Source of the DNA: Gracilaria domingensis
Lineage: Eukaryota; Rhodophyta; Florideophyceae; Gracilariales; Gracilariaceae
Reading direction: 5' to 3'
NCBI GenBank assembly: GCA_022539475.1
Contig: VCMS01000068.1
Location: 124,001-188,000 of the forward strand
Length of the DNA stretch: 64,000 bases
Shown: positions 1-10,132 of the stretch, one piece after another
Position numbering within the stretch: the first letter of the stretch is position 1
Layout: each line of letters begins with the position of its first letter
Notes under the pieces: model-generated
Seen by the model: the letters and a program-made list of their open reading frames with translations, nothing else
Database searches by the model: none
Told to the model about the DNA's origin: nothing
Made by a program: the position numbers and the translations under genes

Positions 1-3000
1 CTCCCAAGAGGCACTTGCACCAACTTCAAACTGGAAGGATGAGTACTACTCAAGTAGGAGCAGCGTCATGTACACGTATATCGGCTTCTGGTGCTGTTGA
101 GTCACAGCTTGTGACATCTCAGTGACAATCAATCATGCCCCCTAAATCATGTAATGATTGAGAAGGGCCCGATTACCACGGCGTTCTTTTGAAGTCTAAA
201 GCTCAAGAATTGAGAATCACTCGAGTCGAAATCGAACCTGAACTGTTAACAGTTCACAGTTCAGTAATGCTTCCACACTTTCTTCACAGCAATTAAAAAC
301 CCCTTGAATTCTTGTTCCACTGGCAGAATTCATGATCATATCTCACTTCCAGCTCTTTCACATATGCTAACATGTTACACAAACAACAAAAGTAACCTTA
401 CACAGTCGTAATCGAACGTGAGCTCGTCACATTTTTCTGCTATGTCTGCATGACATGATATGCACTCAAGGTCGAGTTCAAAGTGCTCGTCGCTCTGATC
501 TTCTTTACGAAGAACAAAATTCTATTGTTAACTGGTGTAAAGAATACTATTTCGAAGTAGAGTTTCTTTCCTCAGCAAGGCAGCCGCCTTATGAGTTCTC
601 GGCCTTCGGTCTGCAACTTCCATGGCTAGTGTCTCACAAATCTCTACAGAAGGGCGAGGAAACAAGGAAGTATTAGAAATGGCACAATGCCCATTAAAGC
701 TTTTTGTCTTCCCAGGAGAAAAGGCTTCATTTCTTTCTTAGCGCCTTCAAATACGTGACGATAGAATCTATTACTGCGACTGATTTGTAAATGTCTATTC
801 CAGACTTGCCACGGAAAAGATTGTCCCTAAAGTGAGGCGTTGCAGGATGCAACGTCAAAAGCGGAGTGATGGGACTGTCACCTGGAGAAACTCGTCTTTT
901 AGAAGTTGGCGGCGATTTGTTGTGGAAGGTTTAGAGGGGTTTCAAAGATGGGCGCAAAAAATTTGAGTAAGACGTTGAGTGTGCAAACGGTATAGAAGTG
1001 GAACCCCTTTATGTCAGATTGCAAGTATGGGTAATGAAAAAGAAGCAGAGTACATCGGCGTCTGTGCAATCAACACTCGTTGTTCCTCAGTGTGAGGCAA
1101 CAGCAGAAGGGACTTGCTCTACAAGCCGACTTTGTTATATCATGAATGTCGCTTTGAAAACAGGCGACACATTAATTCCAAAGACAAGGAAAGCGCATAT
1201 GCTGAACGGCATAATCATGTCCTTTAAGACATGATTCGCATGATGCATCTTGCCAGTCAACGCTGAGACTGAATATCACCAGGAGCGCTGATGCATAGTT
1301 GACTACCCTCCTGTGTGATTCTCAAAACGACTACTGCAGATAGGCATGAATCTATGCGAGCGTTGTCATCGGTCATACTGAGCAATTTTTCGCTTTGGTG
1401 TACGATCGCCATGTGACGTAAAGGATAGTGGAAGCAGTAGTTGCATGTTTGAGTCGGTGAAACAAAGGCTGTGTGCATGGTGGAAGAAACGCATTTGCGA
1501 AGGGTGTGAAAGCAATGGATTATGAGAGAGGTCTACCATCTTCGGATGTAAACCTAAATCTACAGACTTTTATAAGGAATACCAGAGGTACTTACTTAAA
1601 TTTGCCTTTGCCCAAGAAGAACCGGCATGGCTTGACAAAACGGGTTTCAAAGCAGAGTCATGAGAGCAGATTTGATGTTTAGGTTTCCATCAACACGTCT
1701 GTAATTCGTATCGAAGTGGAGGCACTACTTGTTCTCTTTCTTTAGCGTGGTTTGCTACCTGTTGCTGCGAAGTAGCGGGAGAGCTTAACTATTTAAAGAT
1801 AACCCTCTCGCCCGAAAATGGCAAGTCATTGCAGAAAGCGGGACGAAGTATCGTAAGCTTTTCAGTAAAAGAGATGCTCGGCTTGTTAGTCTCTTTCGCG
1901 ACTCAGCTTCGTTTATCATCCCGATCCTTATTTTCCTTGTGCCGGTAGTTTATAATAGTTCCATCTGTTCGCCCGCGTTTGCGTACCCTCTTTCGTCGTT
2001 ATAATCGCAAATCGCATGCGTCGGTGAACGTCCCATACAAGTGCAGACAATCCACATATGCATAGAGCCAGAGCTGAACACAGCATACATATGGGACGGG
2101 TATAGACACCGCTAAAGGGCTAAAGGACCACGCCCGCGAAAACCTATCGAGGAACAAACTGTACTAGACAATCTAAGCCCTATGCAGCATGTTTCGAACG
2201 TTAATTGAAGCTGAATTCCACGTCCGAATTCTGGTTAAGCCATATCACAGAATGCTTTCTACAGGAACAATGCGATTCAGGGCCCCAAGGAAGAACGGAA
2301 AAGCAAGAACAGGAGAGAACAGCACAAGGCAGAGCAATGATAGACATCATGGAGCATTGGCCGTCAAAGTTTGTGGCCTTCATGAGGAGAGAGAGTTACA
2401 TCTGATTAGTTTGGGCTGTCCCGCTACTTCAAAATAAGGGGTGGAGGACCATACTAAGGAAGAAGACGTGAGAGAGAGCGCGCTCCAAGAGAGGCCGCGG
2501 ATCTTGCAAGAGTAGAAGATGTGGCGTTTGAAGGATAAATCCTTGGATTTCATATTATACAATCAAAATTTGAAAGTATGCAGATTGGGAGGTCACATGT
2601 GCTGTATGCTATCATTACCTTCAGTGTTAAATTTCCATTCAAATCTGTCGCTGATTTCTCTCCTAATCTTCTTGCCGTGAGATTCGCCTTCGCCGGTTTT
2701 CGCGAGTCGTTTCGAGATCTTGATCAGGTGCCTAGAGGGTCGTCTATAGCATCGATGACTTACCACAACTTCCGCAATCGAGTTTGTAATACGACTTGCA
2801 CTGAAGGGAGGACACCATCAACTTGTTCTCTATGATAGGCGCGTACGTCGATACGCAATACCTCGTAACGCGCACGGCTTGCCACATACGCTCAACGCTA
2901 TTCGGCAAACGGCCTATATTGCGCGCCCAGGAAAACCTAGCCACTGGCTGCGAAGCTACAACCGTAATGCACTACATTGTGTCAAGAAGTTGCATCAGGC

Positions 3001-4834
3001 CCCTCGGGGTGTTCTCGATAACTTGATGTTTAGTAATTTGCTTCCGAAGTTGATTCTTTCTTCCACTTGGCCGGCAACGTCTGCGGCGTCCTCTAGATGT
3101 CGTCGGTGGATCCGGCGTACCATGACAAAACGCTGACAACAAATCAGCTTTTCCGCACAAGAGGTCACGATGACGGCATTATTTCATCAGCTTCTCGTAT
3201 CATGGTGGAGACGACGCGAAACAGCAGCCAATCGCTTCACCAAGATCTATATTTAAGGCGAATAAGAACTCTCGCAACAAAACCCTATAGAGCAGCACCA
3301 CCAGTGCCCAAGGAAACGACAACAAGATCGTTTCTCCGATGACTGGCTTGTGGCGTGCTGCTGATGGGCTGCTGGGGAGAAGCAATTACTGCAGGAACAG
3401 TAATGGCTGTGGCAGTGGCAGTGCAACTCTCCACGCAAGCCGCTGGCGCAAGAAGCTTTTGCAGCGGGAACGAATGGCAAGGAGCGCATGTGGTAGCGCT
3501 GGACGGTGGCAGGAAACCGAATGGCAAGGAACGCATGCTGTAGCGCTGGATGATAACAGGAAATCGTTTGTGTTCGTTCTGCTTTTGTACACGTGCAATG
3601 TGTAGACATGTCACTGTGGGTTGAGTGGGTTGAGGTTGGTGAACGAAATATCGGCAGACGCAACAGGGACAGACACGATGAGACAGCACACTGGATTCAG
3701 GCATGGGCGATTCCGGCGAGCTGTGCAGAACAGGGCCCGGAACAGAGAGCACCACGACGCCTATTTTGAGGGTATCGGTCGCATAACGGGAGATGTGGAA
3801 TGAAAGAATGAATTTGAGGGGACGTGGATGCAGGAAGCGGGACGAGCTGTCAGCGGTACTACACGGTTCCAGTGCTGACGGCGGGGGCGTGGGAGAAGAA
3901 GACCTAGAGATGAAGGACAAGGTTACATGATGCAATCACATGATGCGGTGCGCGGCGATGGCAGGGCGCACGGCAGGCAGAGAAGGGTGAGAGAAGAGTG
4001 GAAGTTGACGAAGGCAGTGAGGGCAATGAGCAATTTGGCTGGCACTGGAAGCAGCTGTTGCATACTTGCACGAGAGTGCGAATGGGCGGAACAAAGTTTG
4101 TGCGCTTGGGGAAGGCGACGCATTTGCAAGGAGGGCGCGAAAGCGATGAATGAAGAGCTGGGGGCTGCGGCTGCGGCAACTGCATGCAGTGCGCGGACAT
4201 ACATGGAATGCGAGCGTGTTGTGTTAGCTTGGGTGCAGCAGCTGTGTAACTTGAGGACGGCCAAAGTACGAGTATCGATACCTTCACCGTGCAGTTGCGC
4301 GTTGCACCGCCAGCAGTGCGGGTGCACGCGGGGGGTTGGGGGGGCGGCGTGCAGTGAAGAAACGCGTGTGGAGGGCGCTGCCGCGCAGTTGTGTGCGCGC
4401 CGATTGCGATCAGCCTCATGGGAAGCATGGCGGCGGCGCGCGCGGCACGGCGCGGCGCGGCGCGCGTTGGCGCGGCGGGCGGCGGGCGGCGGGCGGCGGG
4501 CAAGTGGAACGCGCGCCGACGGACAGCGCAAGCGGCAACCGCCACGGGGCGCGGCGCGCGCGCGTCAAAACGTTTTGCGCGTGGCCAGACGCGCGCGCCG
4601 CGCGCGCGGCCGCGCCGCTGATTGGGCGCTCGTGCGCGCGCGCGCGCACGCGGCGCGCGCGCGGCGCGCCGGCTGCACATGCGCGCGTTGCGCGGCGCGC
4701 GCGCGCGCGCGCGGCGCGCGGCGCTGCTGTTGCCGCCCGCTGCTTTTAACGCGCGCAGCGCGCGCGCGCACCTCCGCGCGCGCCATTGCGCCACGCCCCC
4801 CGTCCCCCCCCGCCCCCCGCCGCAGCGCGCAGAC
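1..4834. other. Gene-free stretch rising into a CpG island
   Basis: I see no supportable gene here. Open frames are short, overlap on both strands and lack recognisable motifs. Composition changes sharply: positions 1-3200 are AT-moderate, while about 4400-4830 is an extreme CpG island full of CGCG runs. Long arginine/alanine-rich frames in the island on both strands are composition artefacts. A reverse CCAAT box (ATTGGGCG) at about 4620 and C-rich leader sequence just before 4835 fit a promoter for the downstream gene. A 16-bp perfect palindrome (GAACTGTTAACAGTTC) lies near 239. Confidence 0.5.
3469..3561. repeat. Two-copy tandem repeat, ~46-bp period
   Basis: Two adjacent imperfect copies begin with AAC(C)GAATGGCAAGG and share GTAGCGCTGGA near their middle. 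They lie in sequence without a supported gene, so this is probably a minisatellite. Confidence 0.7.
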
Positions 4835-5506
4835 ATGTTTCCGTCGGACGCCCTGTGCTTGCCGCCGCAGCCGCGCGCCGTCAACTTTGCGCAGCCCATC
4901 CCCATCCCCATCGTGTCGCTGCCCGCGCCCGGCCGGACGCGCTACGCGCCGCCGCCGTCGCCCTCCACCGCCTCCACGCGCTCCGTGGCCTCCACGCGCT
5001 CCGCGCCCTCCTCGCCGCGCTCGCCGCCGCCGCCGCCGCCGCCGCTGCGCCGGCCGCACGCGGCGCCGCGCTTCGCCGACGAGCCCGCCGTCGTGGGCTG
5101 CGCCACCGGCGAGGTGCGCCGCATGCGCTCCGTGCTGGACATGAAGCTGGGCGCCATGGCCGCGTCGTTCGACGCCAGCCTGCCGCCCGACGCGCCCGCG
5201 TCGCTGCCGGCGCTGCCGGCGCTGCCGGCGCTGCCGGCGGCGCGCGCCGCCGCGTGCGAGCGCAGCGTGTGGGACGGGCGGCAGCCCGGCGCGCCGGCGC
5301 GCGTGGTGGACGCGTTCGGCATCGCCATCCCGGCCAGCACGCAGCGCAAGATGCGCCTGTTCGGCGCGCGCGAGCCGCTGCGCTGCCGCACGGACGACGG
5401 CGGCGAGTTTGCCGTGGCGCCGTCGCCGCCCGCGAGCGACGCCGCGTGCGCCGTCGTGCTGGCCGAGTCGCCGTCGTCGCTGGACCTGTCCGCGCTGCTG
5501 TGCTGA
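4835..5506 (+). CDS. Hypothetical proline/alanine-rich protein, 223 aa
   Basis: I do not recognise this protein. The ATG at 4835 follows a C-rich leader. The frame has almost exclusively G or C at third codon positions, unlike the other frames, and this is the main evidence that it is coding. The N-terminal third is a Ser/Thr/Pro-rich low-complexity region (STRS and SPRSPPPPPP-like stretches). It is followed by a more ordered part around RRMRSVLDMKLGAM, then a LPA tripeptide repeat (LPALPALPALPA) from a 9-bp DNA repeat near 5208-5240. There is no clear TM segment. The longer open frame extending upstream to 4622 is Arg/Ala composition and was not used. It lies head-to-tail with the MscS gene, with a polyadenylation-like signal between them. 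Confidence 0.5.
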   Translation: MFPSDALCLPPQPRAVNFAQPIPIPIVSLPAPGRTRYAPPPSPSTASTRSVASTRSAPSSPRSPPPPPPPLRRPHAAPRFADEPAVVGCATGEVRRMRSVLDMKLGAMAASFDASLPPDAPASLPALPALPALPAARAAACERSVWDGRQPGAPARVVDAFGIAIPASTQRKMRLFGAREPLRCRTDDGGEFAVAPSPPASDAACAVVLAESPSSLDLSALLC

Positions 5507-5580
5507 GGCTGAGCGCGGCCGCAGCCGCCGCCCTCCCCGCGCGCACCGCCCCCCGCCGCCCCCTCCGCCGCCCCCCCGCC

Positions 5581-5615
5581 GCCCTGCCGTGCAGGGCCTG
5601 TACAGCAACAATAAA
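5581..5615 (+). terminator. Hairpin plus AATAAA polyadenylation-like signal
   Basis: A perfect 7-bp stem (GCCCTGC / GCAGGGC, loop CGT) at 5581-5597 is followed by AATAAA at 5610-5615, about 100 nt after the stop of the preceding gene. The hexamer is the canonical animal/plant form; its use in this organism is an assumption. Confidence 0.4.
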
Positions 5616-5765
5616 ACGCCGCAGCCGAGGCCGCCGCACACGTGGCGGCCGCTGATTGCGCGCCAGCCGCCGCACTTCTTGTGACAGTTTGCGCGCCGCG
5701 CTTACGCGCACCCGCGCTCCCCGCCCGAGCTCCGCGCGCCACTGCGCGCCTGCGTCGCCCCGACC

Positions 5766-7397
5766 ATGCCGCGCCGCTGCGGCGCCTTTGCCTTCGTCGC
5801 GTCGTGCTTCCGCCCGCTCCCCGCCGCGCGCCCCCTATCGCGCGCCGCCCGCCGTCCGCGCCCGCCCGCCGCCGCCGCCGCCGCCGCCGCGGGCACCGCC
5901 GCGGGCACCGCCGCGGGCACCGCGGAGGAGGAGGAGCTCTTCGTCAGGCGCGCCGTCCTGCCCCCCGCCGCCCAGCCGCGCGCGCCGCCGCAGCACTTCG
6001 AGTACAGCTCGCAGCAGCCGCAGGTGCAGCCGCGCCTGCGCGGGCAGCGTGCGGATGGCGCCGATGCGCCGCCCGGTATCCCTATTCGGCCGCCCGCGCC
6101 GCCGCCGCCGGATGTGCTGCCCACCTCCATCACGCCGCGCGTGCAGACCAGCTCCGATCAGCCGCTGACGGCGCCGCCGCGCGCCAAGCAGCCCACCGTG
6201 CTGCCGACGCCGGGGCACACGGCGCCGCCTGGCGCCATGCGCGGCGAGTCCTTGCGCGTGTTGCTGCAGTCGCCGCTGCTGTCGCAGCTGCGGCTGCCGT
6301 CGCGCGATCGCGCCATCGTCATGGCCGGCGAACTGGCGCTCACGCTCTCCGTGTTGCTGCTGCTGCGCGCCGGCGTGTCGAGCACGCTGCGCTGGGTGCA
6401 CACGCGCCTCAACGCTACGCGGGGGCTCAAGACCAATATTCCGTACGAGGCCAGCGTGTTTGAGTGCATGGAGCGTCCGCTGCAGTTTCTGAGCCTGTTC
6501 ACCGTGGGCACGGCGCTGGCGGAGGCGGTCAGTCGTCCGCTGGCTGCCATTGGGCTGGTCAAGCACATCATGACGCTTCGCGAGCTTAGCATAATCTTTT
6601 CGGCGTCGTGGTTTCTGCTTCGCTGGGTCAACCGCATCAAGAACCGCTTTGCGTTGGATAAACGTGTGGATAACGCGCAGGTGGATGCTACTTCGCGCAT
6701 TGCTACCGTCGCTATTGTCGTCGTCTCTCTCTTGATCTCATTGGACACCATTGGCGTCAACATCCAGACCGTGCTGGCCTTTGGTGGTATTGGTGGTGTC
6801 GCCATTGGTTTTGCTGGTCGGGAGATCATTTCCAACTTCTTTGGTGGCTTTATGATATACGTCACGCAGCCTTTTTCTGTGGGCGAGTGGATTCGCAGTA
6901 TTGAAGAACGCGAACTCAATGGAACCGTCGAGGATATTGGCTGGTACTTGACCCGCGTTCGAACGTGGGACAAGCGCCCGCTGTATATTCCCAACTCGCG
7001 CTTTTCTACGCTCATTGTTGAGAATGGCTCTCGAATGGACAATCGTCGCATTCTGCATACGCTGCATTTACGTCATGAAGACATGCCCGTCGTGCTTAAC
7101 ATTGTCACGCAGATAGAGAATTTGCTGATGTCTCATCCAGACCTGGATCCACGTCAACATCGCCTCGCATACGTCGATTCCTTTGATGAGTTCTCGGTTA
7201 ACATTTGGTTCAGCTGTTACACCAAGTCCGTCTTTTTGTACGACTTTCGACGCGTGCAGCAGGACTTGCTCGTCAAGTGCCACGAAATCATCCGTGCGCG
7301 TGGCTGGCCACCAGAAACACACGCGACGTGCGTCCCGGGATCGACACTGATCAATATGGACCGCTTGGCCGCAACGCGACGTTTGGCTCCATTGTGA
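5766..7397 (+). CDS. MscS-family mechanosensitive channel, probably organellar (core part)
   Basis: This frame encodes an MscS-like channel core. The N-terminal ~100 residues are Arg/Ala/Pro-rich without acidic residues, like a transit peptide, and include a three-copy AAGT repeat. Hydrophobic helices lie at about 176-200, 235-260, 265-290 and 305-330. The pore-lining TM3 at about 333-365 contains the Gly/Ala-rich GGIGGVAIGFAGREIISNFF and is followed by the beta domain (GTVEDIGWYLTRVRTWD, then PNS-F). This order is diagnostic of the family. Plant and algal organellar MscS proteins relieve osmotic stress in plastids or mitochondria; plastid location here is inferred. After residue ~510 (HEIIRARGW) similarity stops. 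The continuation lies in another frame (see 7205-8947), so this stop at 7397 is probably produced by an indel. Confidence 0.85.
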   Translation: MPRRCGAFAFVASCFRPLPAARPLSRAARRPRPPAAAAAAAAGTAAGTAAGTAEEEELFVRRAVLPPAAQPRAPPQHFEYSSQQPQVQPRLRGQRADGADAPPGIPIRPPAPPPPDVLPTSITPRVQTSSDQPLTAPPRAKQPTVLPTPGHTAPPGAMRGESLRVLLQSPLLSQLRLPSRDRAIVMAGELALTLSVLLLLRAGVSSTLRWVHTRLNATRGLKTNIPYEASVFECMERPLQFLSLFTVGTALAEAVSRPLAAIGLVKHIMTLRELSIIFSASWFLLRWVNRIKNRFALDKRVDNAQVDATSRIATVAIVVVSLLISLDTIGVNIQTVLAFGGIGGVAIGFAGREIISNFFGGFMIYVTQPFSVGEWIRSIEERELNGTVEDIGWYLTRVRTWDKRPLYIPNSRFSTLIVENGSRMDNRRILHTLHLRHEDMPVVLNIVTQIENLLMSHPDLDPRQHRLAYVDSFDEFSVNIWFSCYTKSVFLYDFRRVQQDLLVKCHEIIRARGWPPETHATCVPGSTLINMDRLAATRRLAPL

Positions 7398-8947
7398 ACG
7401 GCGTGTCTATTCCGGAGGAGCAACTGTCGAAAGTGATTCCCGAGAATTATGATGTACCGGGGGCGCTGCAATATGGACAGCGATCCCCGGGGGTCAACAT
7501 CGACACAATCGAGAGCGGCATAGATCCCAAGCGATACAACCAACATGTTTCGCCGCCCGCGTCCACTCCGTCACGGGATTTTGCGCAGACTGGCAACCAG
7601 TCTCGCTCTGACCGCGATTCCAACGCGTCAAAAAGCCTTTCGAAGGCCGCCATGGAGGCTTCAGCGGCGGCGTTCTTGTTTGCGCAGAGAGGGGCGATGC
7701 GAAGGAAAGACGATAACGGTTCTGGCGCTGAGGGGGGTCAAAATCAAACAGAAGGCGACGGGAGTTCGACTGCTGGGCTGGACGTGCCCAGAGAACCTGT
7801 AACAGCACCTGGCTCTGCGAGCGGGCAGATGAAGATCAGTCGTGCACCTCCCAAGAATGAAATGGTAGATAGTTCTGTTCAGAGTGCGGAGGGGGCGACT
7901 GATGGCAAAGCTCTTCAAAATGTACCCGCTGGACAAATGAAGATAAGTCGAGCCCCCCCGAAAGGCGATGGCGTGGATAGCAGTTTGCGCGAAACAGGCA
8001 GTTTTGAAGGCAGCCCAGAGCAAAGACCGACTCAAAGTCAGCCTCTAGGCCAAATGAGAATTACTCGTGCGCCTCCCCGAGTGGATCCTTCGGATTCAAA
8101 TCCTTCCGCGATGGACGAGCTAGGAACTCAACAAGCCGACGTTCCGGCCGGACAGATGAAGATTTCTCGGGCTCCTCTTCGAAATGAAAACGCTGACGGT
8201 AACTCATCACCTCTTGATTCGACAAACTCTCCTTCTCAAGGGCCTAGACAGGGAAGGATTTCTCGCACCGCTGCTCCATTGGAAACCTCAGAAAGCGCGG
8301 CTGTATCTGGAGACAGCGTCGCCGATGAGAAGCCTTTCGCAGCAACTCCATCGGGTCAAATGAAAATCAGTCGAGCACTTCCTCGACGGGAGGTGAATGA
8401 CGGAGTGGCAAGCACAGGACCTGAACTCTTAGGTGATGCTTTTAATCGTCAGACGGCCGGCAGTGGAATGGTTAAGGCTAGCAGCTCTCAGTCATCCGGG
8501 TTTGAAGAAAAGCCGGGGATATCCCACAATACTGCGAGAAAAAGTGTCAAGGAGAGTCCAACTATTCAATCAACACAAGCTACAGCCAAAGCAGGTACTA
8601 CGAATCAAGATCAAATTGACTCCAATGGCTCCAGTTCACAGGTATCAAAGAGTGTGACGGAGGCCAAGGAGGACGACCACAAGAACGTCGTGTCTGTAGA
8701 GACGTCCTCTGTTGGCAAGCGTGTGACACAGAAGCAAGAGGTGAAGAACAGTGTAGAAGGGGTTGAAGAGAGCAGGTTTCAAAATTTTGAGCCTCTGCAT
8801 GTTTCGGACTCCTCGTCGAAACACAGGGCTGAGTCAGAGACTCCGACTACCAAGGGTAGCACTTCTCAACATGTAACTAGCGATGGGCATACACGGTTAA
8901 AGAATACAACTCCTATCACAGACGAGGGGCAGGGTCCGCACAAATGA
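7205..8947 (+). CDS. C-terminal tail of the MscS gene in a shifted frame
   Basis: An open frame overlaps the end of the MscS core frame and runs 1.55 kb beyond it. It has no convincing ATG of its own; the listed left edge is only where the frame opens. From about 7310 it reads PGIDTDQYGPLGRNATFG, an ordered stretch that fits the end of an MscS beta domain. It then becomes a ~450-residue Ser/Asn/Gln-rich disordered tail carrying six GQMKISRAPP-type motifs. I infer that it is the tail of the upstream gene, joined by a one-base shift somewhere in 7296-7345. No plausible GT-AG intron (only about 20 nt possible) reconciles the frames. A separate gene with a non-ATG start is less likely. Confidence 0.6.
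   Translation: MVQLLHQVRLFVRLSTRAAGLARQVPRNHPCAWLATRNTRDVRPGIDTDQYGPLGRNATFGSIVNGVSIPEEQLSKVIPENYDVPGALQYGQRSPGVNIDTIESGIDPKRYNQHVSPPASTPSRDFAQTGNQSRSDRDSNASKSLSKAAMEASAAAFLFAQRGAMRRKDDNGSGAEGGQNQTEGDGSSTAGLDVPREPVTAPGSASGQMKISRAPPKNEMVDSSVQSAEGATDGKALQNVPAGQMKISRAPPKGDGVDSSLRETGSFEGSPEQRPTQSQPLGQMRITRAPPRVDPSDSNPSAMDELGTQQADVPAGQMKISRAPLRNENADGNSSPLDSTNSPSQGPRQGRISRTAAPLETSESAAVSGDSVADEKPFAATPSGQMKISRALPRREVNDGVASTGPELLGDAFNRQTAGSGMVKASSSQSSGFEEKPGISHNTARKSVKESPTIQSTQATAKAGTTNQDQIDSNGSSSQVSKSVTEAKEDDHKNVVSVETSSVGKRVTQKQEVKNSVEGVEESRFQNFEPLHVSDSSSKHRAESETPTTKGSTSQHVTSDGHTRLKNTTPITDEGQGPHK
7822..8390 (+). repeat. Six GQMKISRAPP motifs spaced ~100-117 nt
   Basis: Within the MscS tail frame the motif GQMKISRAPP(K/R) occurs near 7822, 7931, 8048, 8149, 8248 (degenerate, QGRISRTAAP) and 8353. 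The intervening linkers are unrelated, acidic and Ser-rich. Conservation of the motif against divergent linkers suggests a short linear binding motif rather than recent DNA duplication. Confidence 0.8.
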
Positions 8948-10132
8948 GGGATCAATCGCACATAAGGCGTGATGTCTGCTTTGAGTTGTATGGATGCAAA
9001 CGCAATCGGCAGGGATTTTCCGATGACGATTGTTTGAAGATGACGGGGATAAGAATATCAGCGGCATTGGCTAACTTGCACATAGACCCTTGTAGAAACA
9101 TACTTGGAAGTGCGCCACGACCACAAGCTTATTCTGTTTACAAATAGAGCAAAACGCTTTATGTAAAACGTACTAAAACCATGAGAGCTATATTACAAAG
9201 TGTAGATCTGAAGCCTTGATGCTAGTGGCTTCGGGTTGAGGTTGTTACGACTCTCGAAGCGACTCGATGTAGCAGAGCAACAAGAGCTTGTCTTCGATGG
9301 CACAAACAGTGAGGGATTTCCATTTGCTTATGAAGCATAGACCGTTTGGTGAATCCGTTTCTCGCAGATGAAGCTCATGAGATGCTGTGATGTAGAGACT
9401 GTAGATGGTAGATGAACCAAACAGCCGCTCACGAGAATACGAGCGAAACATGTAGGTACAGAATGACAGTAAATCATAGATGAGAGCTAAGAACATAAAC
9501 GTACAGCATAGTGAACACGAAAAGCACAGCGGTTTGCAAAGGAGAGAAGACGTTACGGAGAGCACCATCGCCAGACGGACCATGACGGATTTGACTCCAG
9601 ACGGGATCGGAAGCTGACATTCACATGGTAGCATCGCTTGTCCCCACCCAAGGCAGGGTGAGAGCTCGCGAGCCCATGTGAACATGAGCACCGAACCGCA
9701 TCGCGCGCACCCGCAGTTACATGGCGCTGGCTGGCCATAGCCGACCCGCACATGGCCGCACTCCGCGATAGATCGCTTTGGCGACTCGCCCCCCAGTGAC
9801 GAAGTTGTGCGCGCTTTATACGGGGGAGCGCGCGTGCACGATGGATCACTCGAAACCGTCTGGGCGAGTGATCGGCATCCATTCAAAACGGGGTACGTGT
9901 TCCACGGGTGCGACGTGGATTTATTACGTACAGATCGGGTGATAGATTGCGGTTTGGAATGATTCCATTCGCGTGGCGACCCATTTTGGCTGCGCCGCGA
10001 GCGTTCACCTCAAAGTCGCACTATCCATGGGGTAAGGCCGACCATCGCGGGGGTGCCCGCGCAGCATCACCTCGCCAAATTTCTCCGTACACGGCCCCGC
10101 CTCCCTCCGACGGGCTCTCAACGCGCTTAACT
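8948..10132. other. Intergenic, GC rising toward TMEM161 gene
   Basis: No gene is supported. A 213-codon minus frame (9245-9886) begins at TTG, not ATG, and has no recognisable domain. The segment 9600-10130 is GC-rich and is probably the promoter and leader of the downstream gene. Confidence 0.4.

Noticed and set aside
3904-6566. Many long Arg/Ala/Gly-rich frames on both strands (335, 405, 358, 276, 266 codons)
   Set aside because: CGCG-rich sequence has few stop codons in any frame. Only the frames at 4835 and 5766 show directional third-position bias or domains.
9245-9886. 213-codon minus frame upstream of TMEM161
   Set aside because: Starts at TTG, with no domain and Cys-rich patchy composition; an alternative 109-codon frame overlaps it. 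Most likely promoter or leader sequence.
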